From assembly GCA_031552845.1 (NCBI GenBank), contig JAVBMC010000073.1:1-16696 (forward strand): a stretch of DNA of 16,696 bases, written 5' to 3'. Positions within the stretch are counted from its first letter, which is position 1; every line of letters begins with the position of its first letter. Shown piece by piece: positions 6,747-13,733 of this stretch. The translations under genes and the position numbers were made by a program. The notes under the pieces are model-generated. The model saw only the letters and a program-made list of their open reading frames with translations, was not told the DNA's origin and searched no databases. Source of the stretch: JAVBMC01 sp031552845 (GTDB lineage: Bacteria; Verrucomicrobiota; Kiritimatiellia; RFP12; DVOR01).

Positions 6747-7340
6747 ATGTCATCGCATATCGACCATAAGCAACGTAAGCAATTGATCATCACGCGTTCG
6801 ATTATTCTCTTTTCGGAGCAGGGGTATAATGGCGTCACTTATCAGAAGATCGCAGATGCTTGCGGGTTGGCGCGTACTGTACTGTACAAATATTTCGAGA
6901 ACAAGCGGGAGATTTTCGCTTATATCATCGATGATTTGAATCGGTCGCTGGAGCGGCAGTATCAGGTGATTTTGCGCGATACGCGCGCGCCGGTTGCCAC
7001 GCGGATCGAGAAGATTCTGAATGCGACGGTGACGCTGCTTTTTAAGGAGCAGGTTTTCATGGCGGTTGTGTTGGATTATATCCTAGCAGCGCATCGCGAG
7101 GGGCATCCGATGAAGAGCGCTATCCGCCGTTATACGTTTGGCGTGGTGCGCGTCCTGCGTAAGCTGGTGCATGAGGGGATTGTCCGGCGCGAGCTGAAGC
7201 CGGGGCCTTGCGACATTATTGCCCAGAATCTCTATACTCTTTTAGAAGCGACTATCTTGCGTTTGACGATTTCGGAGAGCGGCGACTTCCGGCAGATCCA
7301 AAAGATGATCGGCCGCGCCGTGAATGATTTGAGAGCTTAA
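6747..7340 (+). CDS. TetR/AcrR-family transcriptional regulator
   Basis: A 197-residue protein. Residues ~10-55 form the TetR N-terminal helix-turn-helix (IITRSIILFSEQGYNGVTYQ, KIADACGLARTVLYKYFENK), with the diagnostic LYKYFENKREIF at the recognition helix and following turn. The remaining helical part is the ligand/dimerisation domain, with no recognisable ligand class. No clear Shine-Dalgarno precedes the ATG, but the start fits the family length. It is the first gene of a tight cluster: nine nt separate its stop from the LpxC-like gene. Autoregulation and control of the two downstream envelope genes is a reasonable inference from this arrangement. Confidence 0.93.
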   Translation: MSSHIDHKQRKQLIITRSIILFSEQGYNGVTYQKIADACGLARTVLYKYFENKREIFAYIIDDLNRSLERQYQVILRDTRAPVATRIEKILNATVTLLFKEQVFMAVVLDYILAAHREGHPMKSAIRRYTFGVVRVLRKLVHEGIVRRELKPGPCDIIAQNLYTLLEATILRLTISESGDFRQIQKMIGRAVNDLRA

Positions 7341-7349
7341 CCTACGCCA

Positions 7350-8387
7350 ATGAACTTACCCACCTACCCTATCGGACGAATCTTAGACGGCGACCACACG
7401 CAGATCCACGCCGCGGCGGAGCTTTTCCACCAGCAGCCGATCAATCACCGCCAGCTTTACGAGGGCTCCTACCCTTACTCCTTCCAGCAGACGACGATCC
7501 GTAAAGAGGAGTCCGCCGTCGGCCCCGGCACCTTCCACGGCGGCAAGCTGCAAAAGCTGACCTTCAAACCTTCCACTGAGTTCGGCTGGTGGATCGAACG
7601 CGCCGATTTGTTCGAGCAGTTGAAAACGTCCGTCTCTGTCCGCAACGTCTGGACGACGGCGCGTAACATTGTTTTGCGCAGCGGCAATCCGCACAACTAT
7701 CTGCGTATGGTGGAGCATATCATCGCGCTGCGTTTGGGTATGGGGTTGGATAATGTGGTGGTCTCGGTCAATTCCGGCGATCCGCCACTCTTTAATGACA
7801 GCAGCCTGCCGCTCGTGGCGGCGCTGGACAATGCGGAGATTATCGACACCGACAGCCCGGCGGTGTTCGTGACGGTCAAGGAGCCTGTCACCATCGGCGG
7901 TTCGCGCGGCGACTTCATCACGCTTTTGCCGGCAGAGCCGGAGCAGCGTCTGCTGCGTATGGACTGCGCAATCAACTTTAACAGCGTCGTGGGCAAACAG
8001 CGTATTCTAACGGACGTGACGCCGCAGACTTTCGGCATCGGCGCGGGCGCCCGTACCAATGCCGACAAGAAGCAGCTGTTGTATTTCAAAACCATCGGCA
8101 AGCTGTTCGCCGACACGCGCAACATCGGCTATACGATGGAGAACATCCTGATCCATGGCAAGGATGCTTACCACAACAAGCCGAGGGCGGCGTTTGACCA
8201 GCCCGATGGTTCGACGCTAGAACCGGTTTGGCATCGCGCGATGCTGGACCTGCTGGCGGCGCTGGCGTTGATTGATACCGGGCGCTTTATCGGCACGGCA
8301 GTTTCTTACCGCGCCGGGCACACGCTGGATGTGCGCCTGATGATTCAGCTTTACATGAACGACTTACTCGAAGTAGTCACCCGTTAA
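7350..8387 (+). CDS. LpxC-like UDP-3-O-acyl-GlcNAc deacetylase, divergent
   Basis: LpxC removes the acetyl group from UDP-3-O-acyl-N-acetylglucosamine, the committed step of lipid A synthesis. The 345-residue product aligns by eye with LpxC: FHGGKLQKLTFKPS (compare LHTGK), MVEHIIALRLGMGLDNVVV with the metal-binding VEH at 121-123, a conserved TFG (QTFGIGAG), and RAGHTLD with His324. It differs in two ways. It carries about 40 extra residues before the LpxC start, and the segment normally reading H-x-x-x-D (HKMLD in E. coli, both zinc ligands) reads H295-R-A-M-L-D300, so His and Asp are five apart and the later catalytic-region Asp (DAIGD) is Ala. It may be a true but variant enzyme or a paralogue with another role. 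It sits between a TetR regulator and a LysM lipoprotein, with no other lpx gene in the window. Confidence 0.8.
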   Translation: MNLPTYPIGRILDGDHTQIHAAAELFHQQPINHRQLYEGSYPYSFQQTTIRKEESAVGPGTFHGGKLQKLTFKPSTEFGWWIERADLFEQLKTSVSVRNVWTTARNIVLRSGNPHNYLRMVEHIIALRLGMGLDNVVVSVNSGDPPLFNDSSLPLVAALDNAEIIDTDSPAVFVTVKEPVTIGGSRGDFITLLPAEPEQRLLRMDCAINFNSVVGKQRILTDVTPQTFGIGAGARTNADKKQLLYFKTIGKLFADTRNIGYTMENILIHGKDAYHNKPRAAFDQPDGSTLEPVWHRAMLDLLAALALIDTGRFIGTAVSYRAGHTLDVRLMIQLYMNDLLEVVTR

Positions 8388-8400
8388 TTAGGAGACCTAA

Positions 8401-8964
8401 ATGAAATTCATACACCTGACCGCCCTTCTCATCTGCTGCGCCGCCTTTGCGGGCTGTGCGAGCGTGGACGATATCTTTGGCAGGACGGATTCGTCCACAC
8501 GTTCCGTCGACACCGTCGCCGCCAAGCAGGCTTATGCCAATCAGGCGATGGAGACGAACATCCAGCGCATCCTCGCACAGCTTGACGAAGTGCAACGCCT
8601 GCAGGCAACGCAGGAGAACCGCCTGCAAGCGTTGGAACGCACCTCGCCTCAGGATGACATCATCGCGCTCCGCCGCGACATGGCTGCCCTGCGTGCTTCC
8701 AACGAGAATCTGCGCAAGGAAATCGTTGACGATCTCTCGGCACGCATGGCTAAGATGCAAACCGCCACTACCCCAACCCGCACCACTACAACGACCACGG
8801 CCAAGGCGCGTTCCGGCGGGTATGAGCACAAGGTGGAGAAAGGCCAGACGCTCTCGGAGATCGCCCGCGGTTATAATACGACCGTCAAGGCCATCATGGA
8901 CGCGAACAACCTGAAGCAGAACTCCGTCATCCGCGTCGGGCAAACCCTTTTCATTCCGGATTGA
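8401..8964 (+). CDS. LysM-domain lipoprotein
   Basis: A 187-residue envelope protein. Residues 1-18 are a lipoprotein signal ending in AFAGC, so Cys19 would be lipidated. Residues ~45-118 are strongly helical and coiled-coil-like (heptads with QRILAQLDEVQRLQATQENR). A Thr-rich linker (121-135, TTPTRTTTTTT) leads to one C-terminal LysM domain at 141-187 (YEHKVEKGQTLSEIARGY ... VIRVGQTLFIPD), a peptidoglycan-binding module. An AGGAG lies 6-7 nt before the ATG, 13 nt after the stop of the LpxC-like gene, so the two are co-transcribed. The likely job is to tie the membrane to the cell wall, by lipid anchor on one end and LysM on the other, possibly coordinated with lipid A synthesis. Confidence 0.92.
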   Translation: MKFIHLTALLICCAAFAGCASVDDIFGRTDSSTRSVDTVAAKQAYANQAMETNIQRILAQLDEVQRLQATQENRLQALERTSPQDDIIALRRDMAALRASNENLRKEIVDDLSARMAKMQTATTPTRTTTTTTAKARSGGYEHKVEKGQTLSEIARGYNTTVKAIMDANNLKQNSVIRVGQTLFIPD

Positions 8965-8979
8965 GCCGGTAACTCAATC
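8959..8979. terminator. Hairpin over the end of the LysM gene
   Basis: GATTGAG (8959-8965) and CTCAATC (8973-8979) are perfect 7-bp arms around a 7-nt loop. It overlaps the TGA stop of the LysM gene. No T-run follows, so it is at best a weak or rho-dependent stop. The same stretch could supply a poor promoter for the next gene (TTGAGC 8961, CATACT 8983, 16-nt spacer). Confidence 0.3.
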
Positions 8980-9026
8980 TGCCATACTAACCCAAACCAT
9001 CAGACTAACACCAACACGAAACACGT

Positions 9027-10763
9027 ATGACACCTGCGGAACCGTCCACTCTATCAGTTCTCATTAACGCCGCCGGCGGGCTGGGCATCTTCCTGCTCGG
9101 CATGCAACAACTTTCAGACGGCCTCCAAGCCGTTGCCGGGCGGCGCGTGCGCAAAATGATTGCCGCCGTGACCGACAACCGCTTCCTGGGCATCGCAACA
9201 GGCGCCACCGTAACCGGCATCGTCCAAGCCTCGTCAATCGTGACGGTGATGGCCGTCGGCTTCGTGACAGCGGGCATCATGACGCTCAACCAGGCGATCA
9301 ACGTGATCATCGGCGCCAACATCGGCACTACGGTTACGGCGTGGATTGTGGCCGTGGCGCCAATCGGCATCGGGAAGCATGCGATGGTTATCATCGCGAT
9401 TTCGTGCTTCTTCTATCTCTTCTCCAAAAAAGAAAAAATCCGCTACACCGGACTGGCCTTCCTCGGCTTAGGCCTTATCTTCTTCAGCTTGGATCTGATG
9501 GTCAAAGGCTTACAGCCATTGACCGCCAATGAGAGCTTCCAGGCCTGTTTCGCGATGCTGCATGCCGATACCTATTGGGGCGTCATCAAGTGCGTCCTCG
9601 TCGGTGCTATCGCAACAGCGGCAGTACAATCCTCTTCCGCCACCACGGCGATCTCCATCACGCTGGCAGTCAACGGCGCGATCTCCTTTGAAACCGCCGG
9701 CGCGTTGGTCTTCGGTATGAACATCGGCACGACCATCACCGCATGGCTCGCCGCACTCAACGCCACTACGGAAGCCAAACGCGTGGCGATGGCGCACACC
9801 CTCTTCAACCTGATTGGCGTGATCATCATGGCGCCGCTGTTTGTCGATGTCATTGCACCGATATTCCACTATTACTATCCACACATGGATAAGGTCACGG
9901 TGATGGATAACGGCGTGAGTCTCAAGCTGGCTGTTGCCGCGCCGATTGCCATGATGCACACCGCTTTCAACATCATCAACACGTGTTTCTTTATTCCCTT
10001 CGTCGGGCCGTTTGCGACACTCATCCGCAAACTCATCCCGGACAGCACGGTGGCAGAAATACCCCACTTGTCCATCGCGGACTCCGCTAAAATATCCCCC
10101 GTGCTGGCCGTCGAACAGGCCCGCAAGCAGGTGGAATATATGGCCGACTGCAACAGCATCATCCTCAGCGAGTTCCGCACCATCCTCGCGGGTGAACAAA
10201 GCGAAGACCTCGAGCAGCATATCTTTAATACGGAAGACAAGCTTGACCGTATCCAGCATGAGGTATCCATTTTCCTTGGCAAAGTCATGACCATGAAGAT
10301 GCCAAATGAAACCGCCCAGCGTGCCCGCATGCTCCTGCGTGTGGCCGACGAGTTTGAGTCGGTCAGCGACGAGGTCGTCTCCCTGCTCAAGGTGGTCAAA
10401 CGCATGCGCTCGAACGAGATGAAGCTCAGCGAAAAAGGCCTCAAGGAAATGTTGGGCTTGCATGACCGCTGCGCCCAATTTGCACAGACCGTCTCCGACG
10501 CCTTCCGCCTCGGCAAGTCCCGCGCGCCGGATGTGCTGCGCCATATCCGTGTTGACGCGCAGACCATCCGTACCGACATCAAAGATATCCGTGCGTCCCA
10601 GCTGGAACGTTTGACGGAGAATGCCGCCAGCGCTGAATCGATGAAGATCGTGACCCTCATGGACATGATCAACAACTACCGCCGCATGAAGGAAACCTGC
10701 CTGAACATCGGCGAAGCGATTCTCGAAGAAGCTGACGTCCCCTTGACGCAGGTTGAACGTTAA
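9027..10763 (+). CDS. Na+/phosphate cotransporter (NptA/YjbB type) with PhoU-like tail
   Basis: A 578-residue inner-membrane protein of the SLC34-like Na/Pi cotransporter family. Two inverted repeats carry the signature QSSS-type motifs: QASS at 68-71 followed by GANIGTT (96-102), and QSSSATTA at 201-208 followed by GMNIGTT (230-236). Hydrophobic segments span ~8-30, ~55-82, ~90-135, ~143-160, ~190-245, ~258-282 and ~298-335. Residues ~345-570 form a helical PhoU-like domain (e.g. FNTEDKLDRIQHEV, LLRVADEFESVSDEVVSLL). Transport of inorganic phosphate is the family role; direction and control are inferred. The ATG at 9027 has no visible Shine-Dalgarno. No pho regulon genes adjoin it. Start and length fit the family. 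Confidence 0.93.
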   Translation: MTPAEPSTLSVLINAAGGLGIFLLGMQQLSDGLQAVAGRRVRKMIAAVTDNRFLGIATGATVTGIVQASSIVTVMAVGFVTAGIMTLNQAINVIIGANIGTTVTAWIVAVAPIGIGKHAMVIIAISCFFYLFSKKEKIRYTGLAFLGLGLIFFSLDLMVKGLQPLTANESFQACFAMLHADTYWGVIKCVLVGAIATAAVQSSSATTAISITLAVNGAISFETAGALVFGMNIGTTITAWLAALNATTEAKRVAMAHTLFNLIGVIIMAPLFVDVIAPIFHYYYPHMDKVTVMDNGVSLKLAVAAPIAMMHTAFNIINTCFFIPFVGPFATLIRKLIPDSTVAEIPHLSIADSAKISPVLAVEQARKQVEYMADCNSIILSEFRTILAGEQSEDLEQHIFNTEDKLDRIQHEVSIFLGKVMTMKMPNETAQRARMLLRVADEFESVSDEVVSLLKVVKRMRSNEMKLSEKGLKEMLGLHDRCAQFAQTVSDAFRLGKSRAPDVLRHIRVDAQTIRTDIKDIRASQLERLTENAASAESMKIVTLMDMINNYRRMKETCLNIGEAILEEADVPLTQVER

Positions 10764-10807
10764 TCCCGCGCTTGCGGCCTTTCGCCTGCGCATATTGTTC
10801 GGATGCG

Positions 10808-12004
10808 ATGCGCACGATCCTGCATATTGACTTGGATGCGTTTTATGCCGCCGTGGAGCAGCGGGACAACCCTGCCCTGCGCGGCAAGCCTGTCATTGTC
10901 GGCGCACCGCCGGATCAGCGCGGCGTAGTATCAACCTGTTCCTACGAAGCCCGCAAGTTCGGTGTACGCTCGGCGATGCCCTCACAGGAGGCGCACTGGC
11001 GCTGTCCGTCAGGCATCTTTCTGCCGCCCGATATGGCGCGTTATGCCGAAGCCTCCGAACAGGTCTTCGCTATCTTCGCCCGCTATACCCCGCTCATTGA
11101 GCCCGTCTCGGTTGATGAAGCCTTCCTCGACGTCAGCGGCTCCCGTAAACTCTTTGGCGACGGCAGTACCATCGCGGCAGCCATCCGTGAAGCCATCCGT
11201 AAAGAAGTCGGCATCACCGCATCTGCAGGCGTTGCACACAACAAGTTTTTGGCTAAACTGGGCGGTGAAGAAAAGAAGCCCGACGGTCTTTTCGTCGTCC
11301 CTAATGATCCCGAAGTGATACGCGCCTATCTCGCGCCTAAGCCGATTGGCGCATTGTGGGGTGTTGGTAAAGTCCTGCGTGAAACATTGAATGCAAAGGG
11401 TTACCGCATAGTCGGCGACTTGCAGAAGGCAGACCCGCGTCACTTGGCCTCCTTGCTCACCCCTGCCGGAGCGGATGCTTTAATTGAGTTATCATTTGGG
11501 AGGGACGAGCGCCCTGTCGAGACCGAATCCGAAGAGAAGAGCATCTCCCGTGAGCACACCTTCCTTGAAGATTGCGACGACCGTGAAGTACTCTTAGATA
11601 CCCTGCGCGACATTACGCTGGATGTCGGGCGGCGTCTTCGCAAGAGCGGTTACTACAGCCGGACAGCACGGCTGAAAATACGCTGGGATGACTTTACAAC
11701 TATCACCCGTCAATGCCCCTTTCCCTCCGCTGTGAATGATGACTTCACCCTGCTTGAGACTGCTCACGCGCTGTTTAATAAAGAGAAGCTCATCGCGCCT
11801 ATCCGCTTGATTGGCTTTGGTGTGACAAACCTCGGCGGCGAAGCTCACGAAGAACAGCTGTCGCTTTTTGATTCCCCTTCGGCCGACCGTAAAAAGCGCG
11901 AACAGCTCTCAAATGTAATTGATGAGATCAACGAGCAATACGGCAGAGGCACGCTGTCAATCGCCCCACGTCATCTGCCGCAGGACGATGAGGCCGAAGA
12001 TTAG
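10808..12004 (+). CDS. dinB: DNA polymerase IV (Y-family, DinB)
   Basis: An error-prone translesion polymerase acting on stalled forks. The start at 10808 gives 398 residues beginning MRTILHIDLDAFYA, matching the family; a TTG at 10772 in frame would add 12 unlikely residues. Catalytic residues are Asp8 and Asp103-Glu104 (SVDEAFLDV), with aromatic steric-gate residues at 12-13. Palm, finger and thumb motifs (YEARKFGVRSAMPS, KFLAKLGGEEKKPDG, LWGVGKVL) and the little finger (ISREHTFLED) follow in order. QLSLF at 350-354 is a clear sliding-clamp binding motif, here 44 residues before the end. The ATG is 44 nt after the transporter's stop. Its TAG overlaps the stop codon of folE on the other strand. 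Confidence 0.95.
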   Translation: MRTILHIDLDAFYAAVEQRDNPALRGKPVIVGAPPDQRGVVSTCSYEARKFGVRSAMPSQEAHWRCPSGIFLPPDMARYAEASEQVFAIFARYTPLIEPVSVDEAFLDVSGSRKLFGDGSTIAAAIREAIRKEVGITASAGVAHNKFLAKLGGEEKKPDGLFVVPNDPEVIRAYLAPKPIGALWGVGKVLRETLNAKGYRIVGDLQKADPRHLASLLTPAGADALIELSFGRDERPVETESEEKSISREHTFLEDCDDREVLLDTLRDITLDVGRRLRKSGYYSRTARLKIRWDDFTTITRQCPFPSAVNDDFTLLETAHALFNKEKLIAPIRLIGFGVTNLGGEAHEEQLSLFDSPSADRKKREQLSNVIDEINEQYGRGTLSIAPRHLPQDDEAED

Positions 12005-12564
12005 CCCCGCGCAATCAGGCTCATGAACTCTGCCCGCGACGCGGTATCTTTGCGGAAGCTCCCCAGCACGCTGGAAGTCGTCATTACAGAGTTCTGCTTT
12101 TCAACGCCGCGCATCATCATGCACAAGTGACGGCATTCCATCACCACGCCCACGCCCTCGGCATCAGTCAGCTTCATGATGGCTTCGGCCACCTGTTCGG
12201 TGAGGCGCTCTTGAATCTGCAGGCGGCGGGCGAAGCAATCGACGATGCGGGCGATCTTGCTGACGCCCAACACCTTCTTCTGCGCGATATAGCCCACGTG
12301 GCATTTACCGTAAAACGGCAGCATATGATGCTCGCACATGCTATAGACTTCAATATCGCGGAGGATAATCATGTTATTCTCGTGCGACTCGAACAGTGCG
12401 GTCTTGACGACATCTTCAGGGGTATGCTGATAGCCGTCTGCCAAAAAGCGCCAGGACTTCGCCACGCGCCGTGGTGTATCGATCAAACCCTCGCGGTCGG
12501 GATCTTCGCCCAATTCAACCAGCAGCTCTCGAATCAGCGCTTCAATTCTATCTTGCGAACCCAT
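12001..12564 (-). CDS. folE: GTP cyclohydrolase I
   Basis: Converts GTP to 7,8-dihydroneopterin triphosphate, first step of folate (and other pterin/queuosine-type) synthesis. The ATG at 12564 has AGGGGG 5 nt before it and gives 187 residues, normal for the family; an upstream frame to 12672 adds 36 low-complexity residues and is rejected. Zinc ligands are visible as Cys77 and His80 (MCEHHMLPFYG) and Cys148 (ECRHLCMMMRG). Other family hallmarks are GLIDTPRRVAKSW, LGVSKIARIVDCFARRLQIQ, QERLTEQVAEAI, and SSVLGSF. It is monocistronic, convergent with dinB and divergent from rnhC. Confidence 0.96.
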   Translation of the reverse strand: MGSQDRIEALIRELLVELGEDPDREGLIDTPRRVAKSWRFLADGYQHTPEDVVKTALFESHENNMIILRDIEVYSMCEHHMLPFYGKCHVGYIAQKKVLGVSKIARIVDCFARRLQIQERLTEQVAEAIMKLTDAEGVGVVMECRHLCMMMRGVEKQNSVMTTSSVLGSFRKDTASRAEFMSLIARG

Positions 12565-12712
12565 ACAACCCCCTGTCGTAGAAAAGGGATTAGGATAGCT
12601 ATTCCCGTTTAAATCGTCAAGTTTATTCGCGCCAGCCGTTCGCCTGTCTTGTTTGCGCCTGCGGGCAGCCAATAGCGCAAGTCATATTTTGCAAGCGTGA
12701 AAGGGCTTTGTC

Positions 12713-12741
12713 TTGCAACCTGTGCGTTGACGTGAGATAAT
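12713..12741 (+). promoter_or_regulatory. Promoter of rnhC-aroA-aroC, probably giving a leaderless start
   Basis: TTGCAA (12713-12718), a 17-nt spacer and GATAAT (12736-12741). The start of transcription would fall at about 12748-12750, essentially on the ATG of rnhC at 12750, and no Shine-Dalgarno is present. Confidence 0.6.
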
Positions 12742-12749
12742 ACCCCTCA

Positions 12750-13733
12750 ATGCCTTCTGACAACATCTATACGCGTGCGCTGACGTCCGCCGAGCAGGAG
12801 CGCTTGATACAGCTGCTCACGAGCGGCAACTTCAAGCCCGTCTCGGTTCCACATACGCGCATTGCCGTCGAGGCCGATAAATGCCGGGTGAACTTGTACA
12901 ACAGCGGCAAGTGCATGATTCAAGGCAAAGGCACGCGCGACTTCATCCTCTTCCACCTCGAGCCCGAAGTCCTGCTCGCGGCGGGGCTGGGGTATGAAGA
13001 CGTCACCGCCGAACCCGTCACACCCCACATGGGCATCGACGAAAGCGGCAAAGGCGATTACTTCGGCCCCCTCGTAGCCTGTGCGGCTTATGTTGATGCC
13101 GCGCTTGCCGACCAACTCCGCAAAGCCGATGTGCGCGACTGTAAAACGCTCTCCGACAAACAAGTGCTGGCCATCGGCGAACAGATCCGCAACATCCTTG
13201 GCAAAGAACGCTTTGCGGTGGTGATGATCAATCCCGTCAAATACAACGAGCTCTACACCAAAATCCGCAACGTCAACTCCATCCTTGCGTGGGCGCACGC
13301 CCGTTGCATCGAGGACCTGCTCGAGAAGGTACCGGACTGTCCGCGCGCTTTGGCCGACCAATTCGCCAACCCAAAGGTCGTCGAGCGCGCGCTGATGAAG
13401 AAGGGCCGGCAGATCAAACTCGAGCAACGCACCAAGGCGGAATCCGACATCGCCGTTGCCGCCGCCTCTGTCATCGCACGTGAGTGTTTCCTGCGCCAGC
13501 TGGCACGCTTAGGCGAACCCCTGCAGACGAAGCTGCCCAAAGGCGCCTCTGACCTTGTACGCAACGCCGCAATCAACTTGGTGCGCGAGAAAGGTGCTGA
13601 CACGCTGCTGTCTGCCGCCAAGTGTCACTTTAAAACAACCGATGCCGTCCTTGCCGAATGCGGGCTTACACGTGCCGCCATTGGCCCGGATGGTCAAGCA
13701 ACCTCCTCCAGTTATGGCAATCTTCACCGTTAA
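12750..13733 (+). CDS. rnhC: Ribonuclease HIII
   Basis: Cleaves RNA in RNA-DNA hybrids. The 327-residue protein has the HIII layout: an N-terminal TBP-like substrate-binding domain (residues ~1-90) then the catalytic domain. GIDESGKGDYFGPLV (residues 95-109) supplies Asp97-Glu98, ALADQFA supplies Asp203, and ESDIAVAAASVIAR supplies Asp233, all consistent with the two-metal site. RNase HIII is uncommon among Gram-negatives but present in Chlamydiae and other groups, fitting a PVC origin. The start follows a -10 box by 9 nt, so translation may be leaderless. Its 3' end overlaps aroA by about 20 nt. A few residues after the catalytic domain (AIGPDGQATSSSYGNLHR) are unusual. Confidence 0.94.
   Translation: MPSDNIYTRALTSAEQERLIQLLTSGNFKPVSVPHTRIAVEADKCRVNLYNSGKCMIQGKGTRDFILFHLEPEVLLAAGLGYEDVTAEPVTPHMGIDESGKGDYFGPLVACAAYVDAALADQLRKADVRDCKTLSDKQVLAIGEQIRNILGKERFAVVMINPVKYNELYTKIRNVNSILAWAHARCIEDLLEKVPDCPRALADQFANPKVVERALMKKGRQIKLEQRTKAESDIAVAAASVIARECFLRQLARLGEPLQTKLPKGASDLVRNAAINLVREKGADTLLSAAKCHFKTTDAVLAECGLTRAAIGPDGQATSSSYGNLHR

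Noticed and set aside
9510..10793. 427-codon ORF opposite the phosphate transporter
   Set aside because: It mirrors the real gene, which has the QSSS and GxNIGTT signatures; the long antisense frame follows from codon bias.
10772..10807. Upstream TTG start for dinB
   Set aside because: The 12 added residues are not family-like and ATG 10808 gives the canonical MRTILHIDLDAFYA start.
12565..12672. 36-residue N-terminal extension of folE
   Set aside because: Not part of the family; ATG 12564 has AGGGGG at proper distance.
12747..13427. 226-codon ORF opposite rnhC
   Set aside because: Antisense shadow of a gene with complete RNase HIII catalytic motifs.
13555..13713. 53-residue N-terminal extension of aroA within rnhC
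   Set aside because: It lies in the rnhC coding sequence and precedes the normal EPSPS start.
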